From Nymphaea colorata (lineage: Eukaryota > Streptophyta > Magnoliopsida > Nymphaeales > Nymphaeaceae), in assembly GCF_008831285.2 (NCBI RefSeq), contig NC_045144.1, positions 6,808,176 to 6,872,175 of the forward strand: a DNA stretch of 64,000 bases, written 5' to 3'. Under the pieces are notes generated by a model, which was not told where the DNA came from, did not search any database, and saw only the letters and a list, made by a program, of their open reading frames with translations. This document shows positions 35,931 to 49,612 of the stretch, one piece after another. How positions within the stretch are numbered: the first letter of the stretch is position 1; each line of letters begins with the position of its first letter. Both the position numbers and the translations under genes were made by a program.

Positions 35931-37688
35931 TGTATTAGCTAGGCACAGTTGCACGTATTCATCATTCATGTATTAATCTGAGCAGCGAAAAAATGCATAG
36001 ATGAATGAATGTAATTTATGTGATGGATTTATTATTCATGTGCTCCTATTATTTTTTATATACGTAGATAACGAACCAGTAGATTTGATTAACGTTTTTG
36101 ACATTATCTTAAGAATACTATATACTTCAAAAAAATTCAGTCACGACGCATCAGGTAGCATTATTCTGCATCACATGGCTTCACAGGATCTGTGTATCTC
36201 TTCGCATCAATGCAATATTGACGAGTGTTAACAATATTGTTCGCATCAATACAATATTGACGACCTGCTTTTCGAGAATCTCACCTATTTTATGGGAAAA
36301 TGGCCAAAACGTAGCGCCATGATTAAGATTCACGCGTCCGCAGAAGCTCTGCGGCGCATCTACAATGGGAGTACAACACGGGCATGTCGCGTTTAATATC
36401 TATCTCTCTCTCTTCAATGAAGACAAGGGTGCTGGTGACACAGTATGACAAGCCAACCCAACTTGCGGTCAACACAGATCTTTGCTTTTTGCAGGTGAAT
36501 AATGATGACAGAGCTCTTGAGCATGCATTTGCAGAGAAGAAATCAGCAGAACGATCAAAAAGATCTTGCAGCTGAGATGATTAGACTGTAAAGGCACGGT
36601 GGCAGTTGCCCGAGCGCATGTAGGGCCACCTAGCTTCTCTCTTTAGCCTTTTTGCTTCTCTCTCAGACACTCTTTCTCTCTCGATTTGGATTCTTATTCT
36701 TAGCTGCCGTTGCATAAATAGAGTGGCCTTATTATTCTCTCTTTCTCTTTTTATATATAATAGATATATTTATATTATGATGAGGGCAGTTTTCAATATC
36801 ACAGATTAGAGCAAAACTCTCCTATATTTGTCTGTTTTCTCTCTGTCTTATTTTTTCTCTCGCTTGTTCTCTTGTTCCCTTCTCAGCTTTTTCTGCTCGC
36901 TGCTACTCTTGGTGCTCCAATCGTTCCTTGCGTACAATCTAGAGAGACTACTGGTGAACGTGCTGGGAAGCCTGAAGGACTCGCGTACATCAGAAATCCC
37001 GACAATGATTCCTTCGTTTTGGCTCATATTTTCAATTTTCTCTCCTGAGTTTTCTCTCCTCCAATGGAGGATTCTGAGGTTGGTCTTGTGCAGAACCATC
37101 TTTGACTCCAGTGATTGACAGCCAAACACAACAACATGCCCACGACAGAATAAAAGAGATCTTTTCTTTTTTTTTCCTTCTCTCTTCTTTCCTTGTGCTT
37201 AGTGGGTTCTAGCAGTTGAGCAGCCATCTCTGGTGGCAAAAATTTGTTCCAAAAAATTGGTTCCATGAACTCTACATCTCATGATTCTACCGTTCAGAAT
37301 TGTGTCCAACGTTTGCTAGCTAGAAAGGGAAGGGATTTTAAAGACTTGGATTTCCATCCCCGTACTGTAGGCAATAGTGGGATTCCAACATTTCAAACAC
37401 GCCCTACGCTCCAAGTTTGCCAAACACAACATGGTGATATCTCAAAGTAACTCGTCCACATAAATCAAACACAATGCCAACTTGAAAAAATAGCCTTGTA
37501 TTCATTGTTCCACCTATTCCAGAATTAAGATTTTGGTGTTAACTGTCCCAAAATCTTAATCCTGGAACATGAACCACTACCCTGGTGAAATGTGGATGCA
37601 TGGAGTGAATTCAGAACAGTGGGAGCATTTTCACAAATTTAATTAATGGTATTTTTCATTTGTCAAAGTATAATGAAATGGCTTCGAT
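35931..37688. other. Intergenic, no gene recognised
   Basis: The stretch holds several short frames. One piece at about 36495-36575, VNNDDRALEHAFAEKKSAER, follows a TTTTTGCAG acceptor-like site and is protein-like, but it ends after 26 codons without a partner exon. CT-rich tracts occupy 36640-36890. Confidence 0.4.
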
Positions 37689-37732
37689 AATCGATATGGA
37701 AGCGTCGCCAAAACTGCGCTTCCACATCGATT
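37689..37732. repeat. Hairpin: 16-bp inverted repeat with 12-base loop
   Basis: AATCGATATGGAAGCG (37689-37704) pairs with CGCTTCCACATCGATT (37717-37732) with a single mismatch across a 12-base loop. It is isolated in intergenic DNA. No poly-U tail or gene end is near, so it is not an obvious terminator. It may be part of a transposon. Confidence 0.75.
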
Positions 37733-38860
37733 AGACCGTCCTGTCATAAAAGGATGTTCTTCCTCCCTGCCATGAAGAATCTTCAAATTGTGAGGAAAGG
37801 CTCAATTGAAGAGAAAAAAGGATCTAATGTACTGCCAACGCCAAAAGACCATCTCATATATGTCCCGACACTAGAGTTGAGTTTGTTTCACATCTGATCT
37901 CAGATTGAATTTAAATTCGGACCTCCTTTCATCGACTTTAAATTCATGGTATTTAACATGTAAGGGACCTCCCTTCATCCCACTTTGAATTCATGGTTTT
38001 TAAGTATAACATGATCTATATTACCGTGATCCACTTAATTTGTTACCATTATAATATAACTTATACATATACATATATCAATAAATAAGAGAGACAGAAT
38101 CAGGTCACTCTATTCATTCATTTATTTATGCAACGGTAGCTAAGAATCCAAAATGGAGAGAGAGGGAGAGAGAGTTAAGAAGAAATAGAAGGGGAATGTT
38201 ATTGGTGGTTTTTAATTGGTTCTCTTTGCTTTTGGGAAATTTTGTGATCACCTTTGGACGTGGTTGAATTTGTATTTTTTGGTGGGACCCTAGGTTCGAG
38301 GTTCGAGTGAATACCACTAGTGGTTTCACTCTTGGGCTTCGACCCAAGGTTTGGCGAATCTCAATCTACCTCCTAGTAGTTTCAGTTTCAACCTTAAAAA
38401 GGCTAAGAATCAAGACAATCATTTCATTAATAATCTCATTTATAAGTTCTTGAAGATCTCTCACAATTTTCAATATGGGACTAAACTTTTGAGTTGTTAC
38501 AATAACAACTCATTTGTAGAAATTGTAAAGACTCGTCATCAAGATTAATTGTATTGTATGTTTGATTGACATAAGTGATAAAGACACTTGCATAGCTTGA
38601 TGAGTTCTGTCGTTTGTTTGGTATATCTTGGTCTTTAAGAAAATGCTTCCTTTTTCCTTTGGATGTAGGGAAAATGAAGGATTGACGTGAAAATCATATA
38701 TACGTTCAAATATTCACAACTCACAATAAGCTTGAGTTATAAATGGCAAATCTTTGTTCCATTTCTGTTCTAACTGATCAAGCACTGACGTAAACAAATT
38801 TAGTTTCCTGAAATAAGTAAAAATGGGTCTTACCATATTTTTAGAAGCTTAATCAATAAC
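37733..38860. other. Intergenic, no gene seen
   Basis: Frames at 38126-38347 (minus) and 38351-38548 (plus) are short, low in complexity and unlike known proteins. Confidence 0.5.
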
Positions 38861-38864
38861 CTGG

Positions 38865-39015
38865 TTTTTGTCATCCAAACAAAACCAGGTTTAAAGAGTT
38901 AAAACCTGGTTTGGATATTGTCATCCAAACAGACAAACCTGGTTTTCACAAAACTTGGATTTCACAAAACCTGGATTTTTCATAACCAGGCTTTAAGGGG
39001 ATATCATCCAAATGC
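38865..39015. mobile_element. MITE-like sequence with TCATCCAAAC motifs
   Basis: TCATCCAAAC or TCATCCAAAT occurs three times, and AAACCTGGTTT-type inverted words occur repeatedly in both orientations. The composition resembles the element at 46383-46637 (ends GTGTTTGGATGACA). Boundaries and target-site duplication are not clear; it looks like a degraded or nested inverted-repeat transposon. Confidence 0.4.
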
Positions 39016-39019
39016 CCCC

Positions 39020-41690
39020 TAAACTTTTTGGCTTGAATTTTAAATTTTTAGTAACAGATTTTTTTTTTATTGAAGCGTACCTTAGTAGATTAAATTGATT
39101 GAAAAATTCGTGCATAAATCGATATATAAAATCGTTTAATTAATTAATTAGATAAAATAGGTAGCTTCACTAAATAAAGCTTGGGTTTCATTCTAAATTT
39201 AGAATCTTTATATTATTTTGAAACATCTTTCAATTCTTCTTTTCTGTAAATATTTATCAAAAATTAGTTTGTTGATTGAATATTTAAGATTTTGGTCAGC
39301 ATTAAAATGTTTTTTTATTAATCAGACAATAGTTTCTTTGATAAATAATTTTTATAGTTTTCGTATTTTTTTATATTAAATTGGTATGTTCAGCGTTAGT
39401 TTTTATATTTTTTAAACAATAACGAATTTTCTTCAGTAAATATAGTATGTATTTTTTATCACATATATCATTTCATATTGAGAATCCTTAACTTAAGCGG
39501 GTATATATTATTCAGTAATAAACAAATACATTGTTCAAATGAAACTTAATTAAAATTTTAACAAGACAAACATATAATGATTTTAAGTTTCAAATAGTGT
39601 TTGTAGCAACAATTAGGTTATTATTATTATTATTTAAAATTATTTATATTATAATAGCTCATATTAAGTTAGTAAAATATTAGTTTGTACCAAGCTACTA
39701 TCTTCAGTTTTTTAATTATTTGACTAATTTTTTATGAGTTATGCATTTTTTTCATATTAGACATATTTTTTAATGTTGATTTTGTATTTCTAAAAATAAT
39801 AATTTTTACATAGATTTTTGCTGTTTAAAGTGCCATTTATTTCCTGTTAGACAAGTATACTGTTTAAGAAACCGGCTTAGTTCATCAGGTTAATTATAAT
39901 GTTTGTTTGATTACATAAAGCTTATTTAATTATACAAAATAACTAATAAATGATTCAAATAAAATTATTTCTTAAACTTTTTGTTGTTTTCTATGAAAAT
40001 TTAGGACTGATATATTTAATGTGATGTCAACATTTTTTATTAATTGATTATTTAGAATGTCTTCGGGTGAGGAAGATGTTAACAACCCATCACTCAACAA
40101 GACCCAAAGGAGGGTCTTAGCTTGTGAACCAGAGTGACACACTCCCATCTTTTAAAGTTTAAAGAAGTAGCATCAATGAAAATCAAATAGGCGATGCACC
40201 TTTTACGTGTGCGCTTGCACAACCAGCTGTGCAATGCCCCTTGAGGTGATTTAATAAAATGCTTTGCTTAATGCCTTTTATATACAAATTTCAAATGAAA
40301 GAAAAAATCCTAGTTATACTGATTTTGAATAAAAAATAGTGTTTGTGGCAATTACTTGGTTGCTGAATGTTATTAAATTTGTTTATATAATACAACCTCT
40401 ATATGGTTATGAAAATTGATAAGTTTTCATATGTCCCACTTAGATTTTCGCAAAATCTTGATCTGTATATTAAACTTGCAATTTTTTTATTCTTTTAATT
40501 TATTAATTAATCTTGTTTCTAAAATACTAGTTTTTTTATATTAATGCTATTTTTATACTGTTAGTTCTCAACTATAAACAGTTTGCTGTTTTATACTGTT
40601 TCATTTATGTTTTGTAGACCATTATTTTCCTTTTTATTTTGATTAACTAATATAATATTCTTGTAGTTTATTTGATCCCAACAATCCAATTGCTTAATGG
40701 AGTACACTTGTTTAATTAACTAGTAAAATTCTGTTTACATAACAAAAAATATATTGAAATATCAAATTTGTATCTCAAATATTAATTATTCTTTTACAAA
40801 TAAGTTTGTTTTATATTATGTTAAGGTTATTCAAAAAATAGTAGTTTTGTAATTCTCATTAAAGTTTTTATATAATATTAGCTATTTGTTTTAAATAAGT
40901 TAAATTTTGTTGAGTTTGTGTGGTTCATATTCTAATTAAAATTAACTCGGTTTCTAATGGAAAAAGAACCAACGACTTCATCGTATATCATTTGGTTTTG
41001 AACTTTGATATGCAATTTACATTATTTTATTAACAACACCTTAAAGTTAAAAAAAAAAAACACACCACACCGTGGTAACCAATCAATATCGGACATTACT
41101 TGCCCGGTACATAAACTCGGGATCAGTTCTGATATTAATTGAGAGAGTCAAAATATATAAACTCGGATCAGATATCACTTATTGGAGCCGGATATCTAAG
41201 TTCACAAAATAATTAATTATCTTATCAGATATTTTTTTAGATCTGAATCCATTTCAAAAACCGATCTAGGTTCATAAATTTATGACGTAACTTTCGCTCC
41301 ATTTCAAACGTAAGATTTTCAGGTTTTAAACAAAAAAAATTGAGATAAATTCATCAAACTCAGTAACATAATATTTCATATCTATTCCCTAACAAAATCT
41401 AAGAGGAAGAAGGTAGGCTTCAGTCTCTCACAAATGAAAATCTAAAATATATCTAAATTTTATTTCAAATTCACATCTAAAATTGATTTTTATTTTCTCA
41501 TTCCTATCCATATCAACTCAATTTAGAACCGACACACTAAAAAAAAGATTAGATATAAATATTTATTTAAAACTAAATTCAGATTTTAATCTCAGCCTGG
41601 ATATTTTTTAAACCAAAATGCAAACCCTTTCTCGATCGGATCAATTTTTAATCGTATGTTAAATTTTTTCCTATGTCCGTTTTTCCTTTT
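39020..41690. other. AT-rich intergenic DNA without genes
   Basis: Very AT-rich sequence with almost no open frame over 60 codons. A less AT-rich island at 40060-40260 (GAGGAAGATG..., AAAGGAGGGTCTT...) has no coding signal and may be a transposon relic. Confidence 0.6.
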
Positions 41691-41939
41691 TGTGAAATAA
41701 TTGAGTCGAATCCAATTCAATGGACATCCATGTCCATGGCATTGGCACTCCTTCAGGGGAACAGAAATGCGGTCGAGGATGACCGTTCATCCTTTTAACC
41801 TATATCTTGTTACAGGAATTCACGTTGACTCGACTCAAATCCGGCACCGGTTCGTGTTCCTCAGCCTAAAAATGATTTGCCGCCAAAAATTCGGGCGGCG
41901 GTGAGAAACGGTCGTCTGGAAAACGTTCAAAATTGAGGT

Positions 41940-42240
41940 TTAGGGTTTTGGAGATCTTCCTCCTGACATCAGGTTTAAGAGCTTTTTTTGAAAATTCGGA
42001 AGACCTCGGATAGGATTTTGTAGACTTTCCTCCTGAAAGTTCAGAAAACATTAGGCTTGGGGTTTTAGGGATCTACAGTTGAAAATTCTGTAATAATTGA
42101 GTTAGGGTTGTGGAGATCTTCCTTTGACAATCCTTGAGGAAATTAGGGTTTGGTTCTAGAGATCTTTCTTGTGACAATTGCTAGGGGATTGGGGGTCCGG
42201 GGTTTGGGTATATGCCTTTTGGAGATCAGGATTAGGGTTT
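41940..42240. promoter_or_regulatory. Telo-box cluster upstream of CSTF50
   Basis: TTAGGGTTT (telo-box AAACCCTAA in reverse) occurs exactly at 41940-41948, 42143-42151 and 42232-42240, with near matches around 42064 and 42103. Several are followed by GGAGATCTTCCT-like words, giving a loose period of 60-100 bases. Telo-boxes are known plant promoter elements, common in genes for ribosome biogenesis, translation and cell proliferation, and are bound by Myb-type TRB proteins. The cluster ends 47 bases before the CSTF50 start codon, so part of it probably lies in the 5'UTR. Confidence 0.6.
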
Positions 42241-42286
42241 AGTTGTTCAAATTGTTCCATATTCGTTTCTGGTTTGCTCGTCGGCG

Positions 42287-44251
42287 ATGGAGACGGGTTT
42301 GGAGCAGACGTTACAGGACGGGAAGCTCTTTCGACAAGTAAACGCCTTCATTGTCGCCCACCTCCGCGAGCACAACCTCAACCAGGCAATTCTCTCTCTC
42401 TCTCTCTTCCTCTGTGCAAGAAAGTGAGAGGAAGTCATTTTCCTTTCTGCGTCTTTATGCCCGATGTGTCTTCCTTTCAGGCGGCCACTGCCGTTGCCAC
42501 GGCGACGATGACTCCTTTGGACGTGGAGATCCCTTCCAACAAACTTCTCTTTCTAGTGTCAAAGGTTACGGTTCTCGAATGTGCTAAAGGAGGATCACTT
42601 TGTTTAGTCTTCTCTTTCCTTTTGGCTTGGGACTCGAAGGTGAAATTTCTGAGTGTTTTACAGGGTCTTCAGGTGGAGAAAGATGAACTGTCGAGGGGGA
42701 TATCTCCGGCATGTTTGGCGGATCCTTCAGCAGCAATCTCTGCTGGTTATGGATCTGCACCTGCTCCCCCGAGGAGTTCTCTCGATTTCAGGTCCGGATA
42801 TGGGATTTCTTCCACCACGATGCCTTTCTTCTTTTGTTTTTTGATCCCTATCCTGAATATGGGATTTCTTCCACCATGGTGCCTTTCTTTCTTTTGTTTG
42901 TTGCTCCCTATCCTGGACCAGTTTTTTTGCATCCAATAGTGAATTTTCTGTATTATGTGATGACTATTCATCTCTTTGATGAACACATTCTGATAATGAT
43001 CATGAGGATGGTGATGTTGGAAACCATAAAATGTATTGATCTTTGTATACTTTTTTCCTTCCTTTGTGAAGCTGGCATTTGGCCTGGGCGGGGGTTATAA
43101 TTAGAAAAATTGATCAACACTGTGAAATTCTGGCCCATCCAGCTACTTTTCAACGGGAAGAATATGGTGTTACAATGTCCAGTCAGATGTATGTGGTATA
43201 GGCTGACTTCCATCACTCAACGTCAAAACAGAAGTGTGTTAATTTGTTTAGTTCCAGATCCAGTTACATTGGATTCTGATACACTTTTGTCTCAAAGAAG
43301 CTGGGATTCTGATTCAAGATATCCTTGGATCTGAAGTTTCTGGTGGCTTCCAGGACCTTGCTGCCACATTATTGTTCACCTGCCTCTGCAGTTACTTGGA
43401 TCTGAGATCTGATGCCATTAAACACAACCTTGAGTAAAAATAGATGTTTGTGAACACATCTGCTGTTGGTTAATGGGCTTCAGTGAAGAACATTCTTTTT
43501 CATAATGGAGGAGCTTTTTAAGGGCCTCACAAATGCAGTTTCTCATTCCAAATACTTCAATCACCTATTTATCAGTATTACTTCCAAATTCAAGAAGGTG
43601 ACTATCATAGTTAACATATCTTTTATTTCAAAAGTAGATCTTTAAATGATTTCTGCAGAGTTCAGACTTGTTGAGTTAGTTGTCTTACTTTTTGTTCTGC
43701 TCAAGTAAGGTGTGTATGATGCCATGCTGACTTGATTATTTCTTCCTTGTTCTGTGTGTAGCCTATCGTGTACCAAATGCTTGTTATTTGTATGTAATCA
43801 TTTTTCAGGTTGCTCAGATACTATTTTGCGTGATTGCTGGCTGCATCAGTTCCAAAATACTGGGGTGCATATATTTATTTTACCAAAATTCCTGTGTTGG
43901 TATCCCCTTCCAGCATTTTCATTTTTTTTGGGGACAAATCTAAGCATATGGATGGGCTTGGAATGTCCAGAATGTATGAATGAAACAATAATGATTTTCC
44001 AATGTGTAGATAGGATTTTATAACCCACAAAGCGTAGGTGTGTTGATTTTGAAATCTTATAAATTTATGATATCTGATCTACACAAGAAGAATCACAATG
44101 TCCTTGATTCTTACATTTTTGTACATTAAAGATATTTATATGGTTATATTTATCATAAAAAAAAGTTAAAAGTGCCGGATAGGCTGAAGGCACTCCAGGC
44201 AGTAGATGTAACATATCACTGAATGTAAGCCCCAGTCTATGTATGCTTGAA

Positions 44252-44320
<69 letters not shown>

Positions 44321-47300
44321 AATTGAATACCCTAAACCTCTTATAGTTGTATTTTTGTTTCCATAAATTTTTAATGCAAAATGCGATAACTGGTCCTGGT
44401 CAATGTTGATCCAAGTTGATTATGAGACAAAATGGCCTAGTGCACACCAAACTGCTTTGACTGCAAGTTCCTAGTCCAGCGAGCACTCAAATATGGTTAA
44501 AAATGGTTGGTTGCGGTTGACATCCAAACTGCAGCTGTCTTTGGTGACTCCCATTTGCCATACCCATGCTCCCATTGCATCTTGACCCAAGCTTACTCTT
44601 TTGGCAGGTACAAATGACATGGATTAGATACTATAAATATTCTCTCATAACCTGGGACTGTCATGATAATAGAGATCTTAACGATAGTGTACAAAAAAGC
44701 ATGCTATTGTTGAGAATGCATCTTTATGCCTTTGATTGCATCCTTTATTCTATTATTATGCGTGTTTCATGACCATAACTGAAATATGTTTAATTAACAC
44801 CTGAGCATGCAAATACATCTACTTCTAAGAATTTGTCTTATCATTATTCCTTTGAGATAGGTTGTTCTGAATGCTTACTTAGACTGTTCTGCTAAATCAG
44901 TGCTGCACTGGATACAAAAGGTTCTTCAAAGAGCTTTCCAAAGCATGAAACACGACATGTATCAGAACATAAGGTAAATATGTGAAAGAAGATGAATGTT
45001 ACTTTGGTTTGAAAAATTGTTAAACATCTGATGCATAATGTGGCTTCCTCATTGTAGTCTATTTAATACTCAATGTCTTCTAGAAGACATTATGGCTGAA
45101 TTTATGCTGCCTTATAAGCCACTCCACTTTTGATTTACCTTTTGATAGTGATCGTTGATGGGTTAGATTCACGGTCTTAGCTTATGCATGGGCCTTAACA
45201 CTATCCTTTTTGTTATATACTGTAGAATGTTGCAAGATGTGCAAGATTTAGTCCTGATGGACGGTTTTTTGCAACCGGAAGTGCAGACACATCAATTAAA
45301 CTTTTTGAGGTCAGTGACTTTCTTGAGGAGGGAAATCTTATTCTCTTATTTTTTTTTGTAATTCAAATGAATTGCTTTTGTTTGTACCATAGGTTTCAAA
45401 GGTCAAGCAGATGATGCTGCCAGATTCAAGTTCAAGGGATGGTCCTGTTCGGCCAGTTATACGAACATTCTATGATCACTTGCAAGTATTTCCCTCGAAA
45501 TCCTGGGGTGGCTTCCTCTTGGATAGGGTTGAATGATAAAATTGGTCTTCTAGTTTCATGATCCATGTTTTCATGCTCATGTATTTATATTCTCCTATTT
45601 GTGGTGGCCTTTCCCAATGACCCTTAAGCACTTCCTTTAGTTGAAGTCTTAACGAGGCTAGAAATTCCCTGCAGCTTTATTTGCACCTTGCTTCATACTG
45701 ATGGGTATTTCTTGGAGGCTCATATGAAATATGACGATGGTTGTTGGCATATTTTCATTTCTTTCAATAAATAATATTTGTTGAGTGTGAGCATTTTATG
45801 TGAATAAACATGCAATGCTTGTTGGTGCCTTTTTTAAGCAGGTTAACAACATATGCATGGAATGTGCCATCATATTGGTTGAACTTCCAAATCACTTTGA
45901 GTGGCATAAACTGTAGGAAAATACTGAAGGACAGTCTTAAGGGATTGTTTTAGGTACAAGGTGACTTAGGTTTCACAGTTGATGTAGTGCAAGAATGTGA
46001 TCAATGGTTCTATTTTGTTGTGAAGCTGATGAAGGGTCATGCTTTCATGGGTTAAACTTAGCTTTGAGGATGATTTATTTTCATGCTTCCATCATTGCAT
46101 CTGCCCTTGCAATTGTGCTACTGATAAGACACAGTCTGCTGGAGGGAACTTGGACGGTACTTAGAAGTAGCCATAGGCAGGTCACTCTTTATATTTTCAC
46201 TTTTTTGTTGTATTAAAGGTGGATAGTTGTTCCTGTTAATTATGTATGTGGTATTTGGCTTTTCAGATAAGCTGAATGATTTTACTTGGCTAGTGGTGTA
46301 AGTCATTGTCTAATAACATGTAGCAAGAAGGGCCACTTTAGGGAGGAAATGGACTCTACTGTCCTTGTGCCAAAAATCCTAGGCGTGTTTGGATGACACC
46401 CCCTAGAAAGTTTCTTTGCAATCACTAGTTTTGTGAAAAATAGTTTTTTAATCATTTTTTACAATTTTGTTAATAACCTAGGGATGGGGGAGAGGAGCAG
46501 ATATTCAATCCCCTTTGAGAACCAGGTTTTGTCAAAACTGTGTTTTTCTCAAACCCAGTATTGATGTCAACCCAAGCACTCTAAAAATGTGGTTCTGCCT
46601 CCAGAACAGCATTTTGGAGTGTCATCCAAACATTCTGGCGGAATCTTACTTGTCTGGTGAATTTTTGTTGCCAACTTAAGCTAATTATAGTGGTTGGTCC
46701 TCATTATTTGCAAGTTTAGGTGAGAAGGTTATGTATTTCTGGTGTTTGGAGTAAAGCACTCACATTTTTTTGGTCATTTCATGGACATCTCAGCTTCCTG
46801 TTAATAAGATTATTCATCTTCTGTTTTCTACTTTGTCAATATTTTGTGCTTGCATGCTTGCATACATAAATCTCATTATGAGCTTTTCTTTGTTTTCTAT
46901 CTACAAGGTCCATGGTGATTTGCCTTGATGACAACTCGAAGGTTTTATTAGTAATGAAAACCTTTTTTGCTGGATAATTTTGTCTTGGACTATGGCATGT
47001 TCATCTATGGACATATGTTCTCCTAAAACAGCAGAAATTTCTCATGATGCAAATTTTCATACTTGTTGATCTTTGTGGAAGCTTGTTGGATGATTGATTA
47101 TAATTTAATTAATCTCTATCTTAAAATTGCGTTGTGCTTTGAATATAGGCAAGCTGTCCAATGCTTGATGAAGGTCAATTGTCAAGAAGTACTTTTCAGG
47201 TTCAGAAAATCTTAGGGCTTAAAATTCCTGCTAGATGCACATGAAAACGAGTATTCAATAGAGCTGGCTCTATATTAATTGAGTAATTGGCGTATTCATG

Positions 47301-49581
47301 GTATAGAAGATAAGTTTTGTGGGTAGTGGAGCTCTAGGAAGAAAATGGATGTATGGTTGAAATGAAAGTATGCAATTTCTGGTTTATTTGATGCTACAGG
47401 CTGTCTATCATATATTTATATGTGTGCAGTTTTCCCCTCTTGGAAGTTTTCTATCTACAGTCTGATGCATTAGGATTTCATTAAGTATTCTCTTGATCAT
47501 CTAATTTCCCGTTCTGTTCACCTGCAGCCTATCAATGACTTGGATTTTCATCCTCAGAATATGGTCCTAATATCTGGGGCCAAGGATCATACAATAAAGT
47601 ACTTTTAGCTTTCTTTCATAGATGGTTTCCTTCGTTAATTAGTTACATCATCAAGATAAATGTGGAGCTCTAATAGTTCTTTTTCAGGTTTTTTGATTTT
47701 TCAAAAACCACGGCAAAGAGAGCTGTCAGGGTTATTCAGGTTTGAGCTGTCTTCACCTCTTAAGATGTTGGTTAGTTAGGCGTCAAGGAAACAGATGCCT
47801 ATGTTGGACTTTGTTCTAAAGATTTTTCTCTCACATTCTTTTTGTGATGTGGACTTAGGACACCCATAATGTGCGTTCTGTATCATTTCATCCTTCAGGG
47901 GATTTTCTTTTGGCAGGTAGTTATGTCCTCCACTGAATTGTGTCCTTGTATTTCAGTTTGTTAATTCCATGTTATTGGTGAAACCAGGACAAAATTTCTA
48001 GTGCCTGGCCTAACATGTTTCAGCATATGAGATCTGAAACAGAGTGAAATGTAAAAGGAATATGATAAATGATCACAAGGACCTCATTTTCCGTGATTTG
48101 TGCTGTTTGCTTTTGCTTTGGACATGCAATTCTCTGCTTCAAAGTTCAAACATGTCAACATTTTTAAAATGGTGAGCCTTTTTGGTAGAACTTAATGAAG
48201 AGAAAGAGGTCTTATTTCTTCAGATGTAATCATAATTAACCACAAGATCTTTCTGCTGTTGTCTTAATGCATATTGTTTTTGCATCTTTGCACCTTTTGG
48301 AGTTGTTTAATTTGGAGTCACACAAAGAATGATTTTCCTGCCAATAATTTGATGAGAACAAAATTATGCATACACTAGATAATGGTGGTTATGATTACTG
48401 ATTTGTAATATTAACTGGATAGTAGAGCTTACCAGTACATTCTTGTGCAAGTTAATCTTTTAAAAGGTTCATCTAGATATTCATATGCACATTTAAACTC
48501 AAAATTCTCATCTGGAAATTGAATTGAGATGCAGCTGAGGTGGTTGTATGATGTTATCTTGTGAAAGAGGGTACAGTAAATAGGAAAAAATTCTTAGCCA
48601 CTTTACAACTTCTATACTGCTTCATTTTCATCTTTGTGGGAACAATGAATCAAAATTTGGGTTTCAGTTCCTTTGCTATCTTGATGTCATCTTATTCTTG
48701 AATCTCCAGAGATGTAGTCGGGTCCTTTGGTATTGATATAGGTGTATTCTGCAGGTACAGATCACCACATTGCACATTTGTATGACATCAACACGTTCCA
48801 ATGTTATTTGACGGGAAATGCCCAAGACATGAATTCTGGTGCTGCTATCAATCAGGTAATTAGTTGTTTCACTGAAATCTAGTTGAAAGTGAGCTAGGAC
48901 ATTTGCTCAATCATCTGTTGTTCAATATGGTCTATGTGGATTGCACAAATGAACACTCAATATACTGCATTTGGGACTGTAGGTCCGCTACTCCTCTAAT
49001 GGTGGAATGTATGTGACAGCTTCAAAAGATGGCTGTATTCGAATATGGGATGGTGTAACTGCTGAGTGTGTACGTTCGATTGTAGGTGCACATGGGTCAG
49101 CAGAGGCCACAAGTGCGAGCTTTACCAAGGACCAAAGGCAAGTTTTGACTCACAAATGATTTACTTAGAATCTCAGTTTAGGTTATGGATTAGTTTTAAA
49201 ACTATTGACTAGCTTGGTGGATGCATGCTTAAAGCCTTAAACTATCCTTCGTTGAAATTGGTTTCGCAATTTTGCAGTTGGTTATGTTTTCTATTCTTGT
49301 TAATTCCTCAATTTAAATGATTAGGTATGTCCTTTCCTGTGGGAAGGATTCTACGGTGAAGTTGTGGGAAGTGGGAACTGGCAGAGCTGTCAAGCAATAT
49401 ATTGGAGCAACACACACACAGCTGCGTTGCCAGGTTGGTCATTTTCTATTGATGGGATTTCTCTTTCTTTTTTTATTATTGTGGATAATGTATGTATAAC
49501 CTATGTCACATAGGTACGGGTAGGGGTGCTGGTACGGGTACTGGTTCGGCCTATTTTCAAAAAACTTGGGTACGGGGGTAC

Positions 49582-49612
<31 letters not shown>

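Noticed and set aside
42178-42939. 253-codon plus frame across the 5' part of CSTF50
   Set aside because: It crosses exon 1 in the wrong frame and reads through three introns; the spliced model explains the region. Its openness across intron 2 is reported separately.
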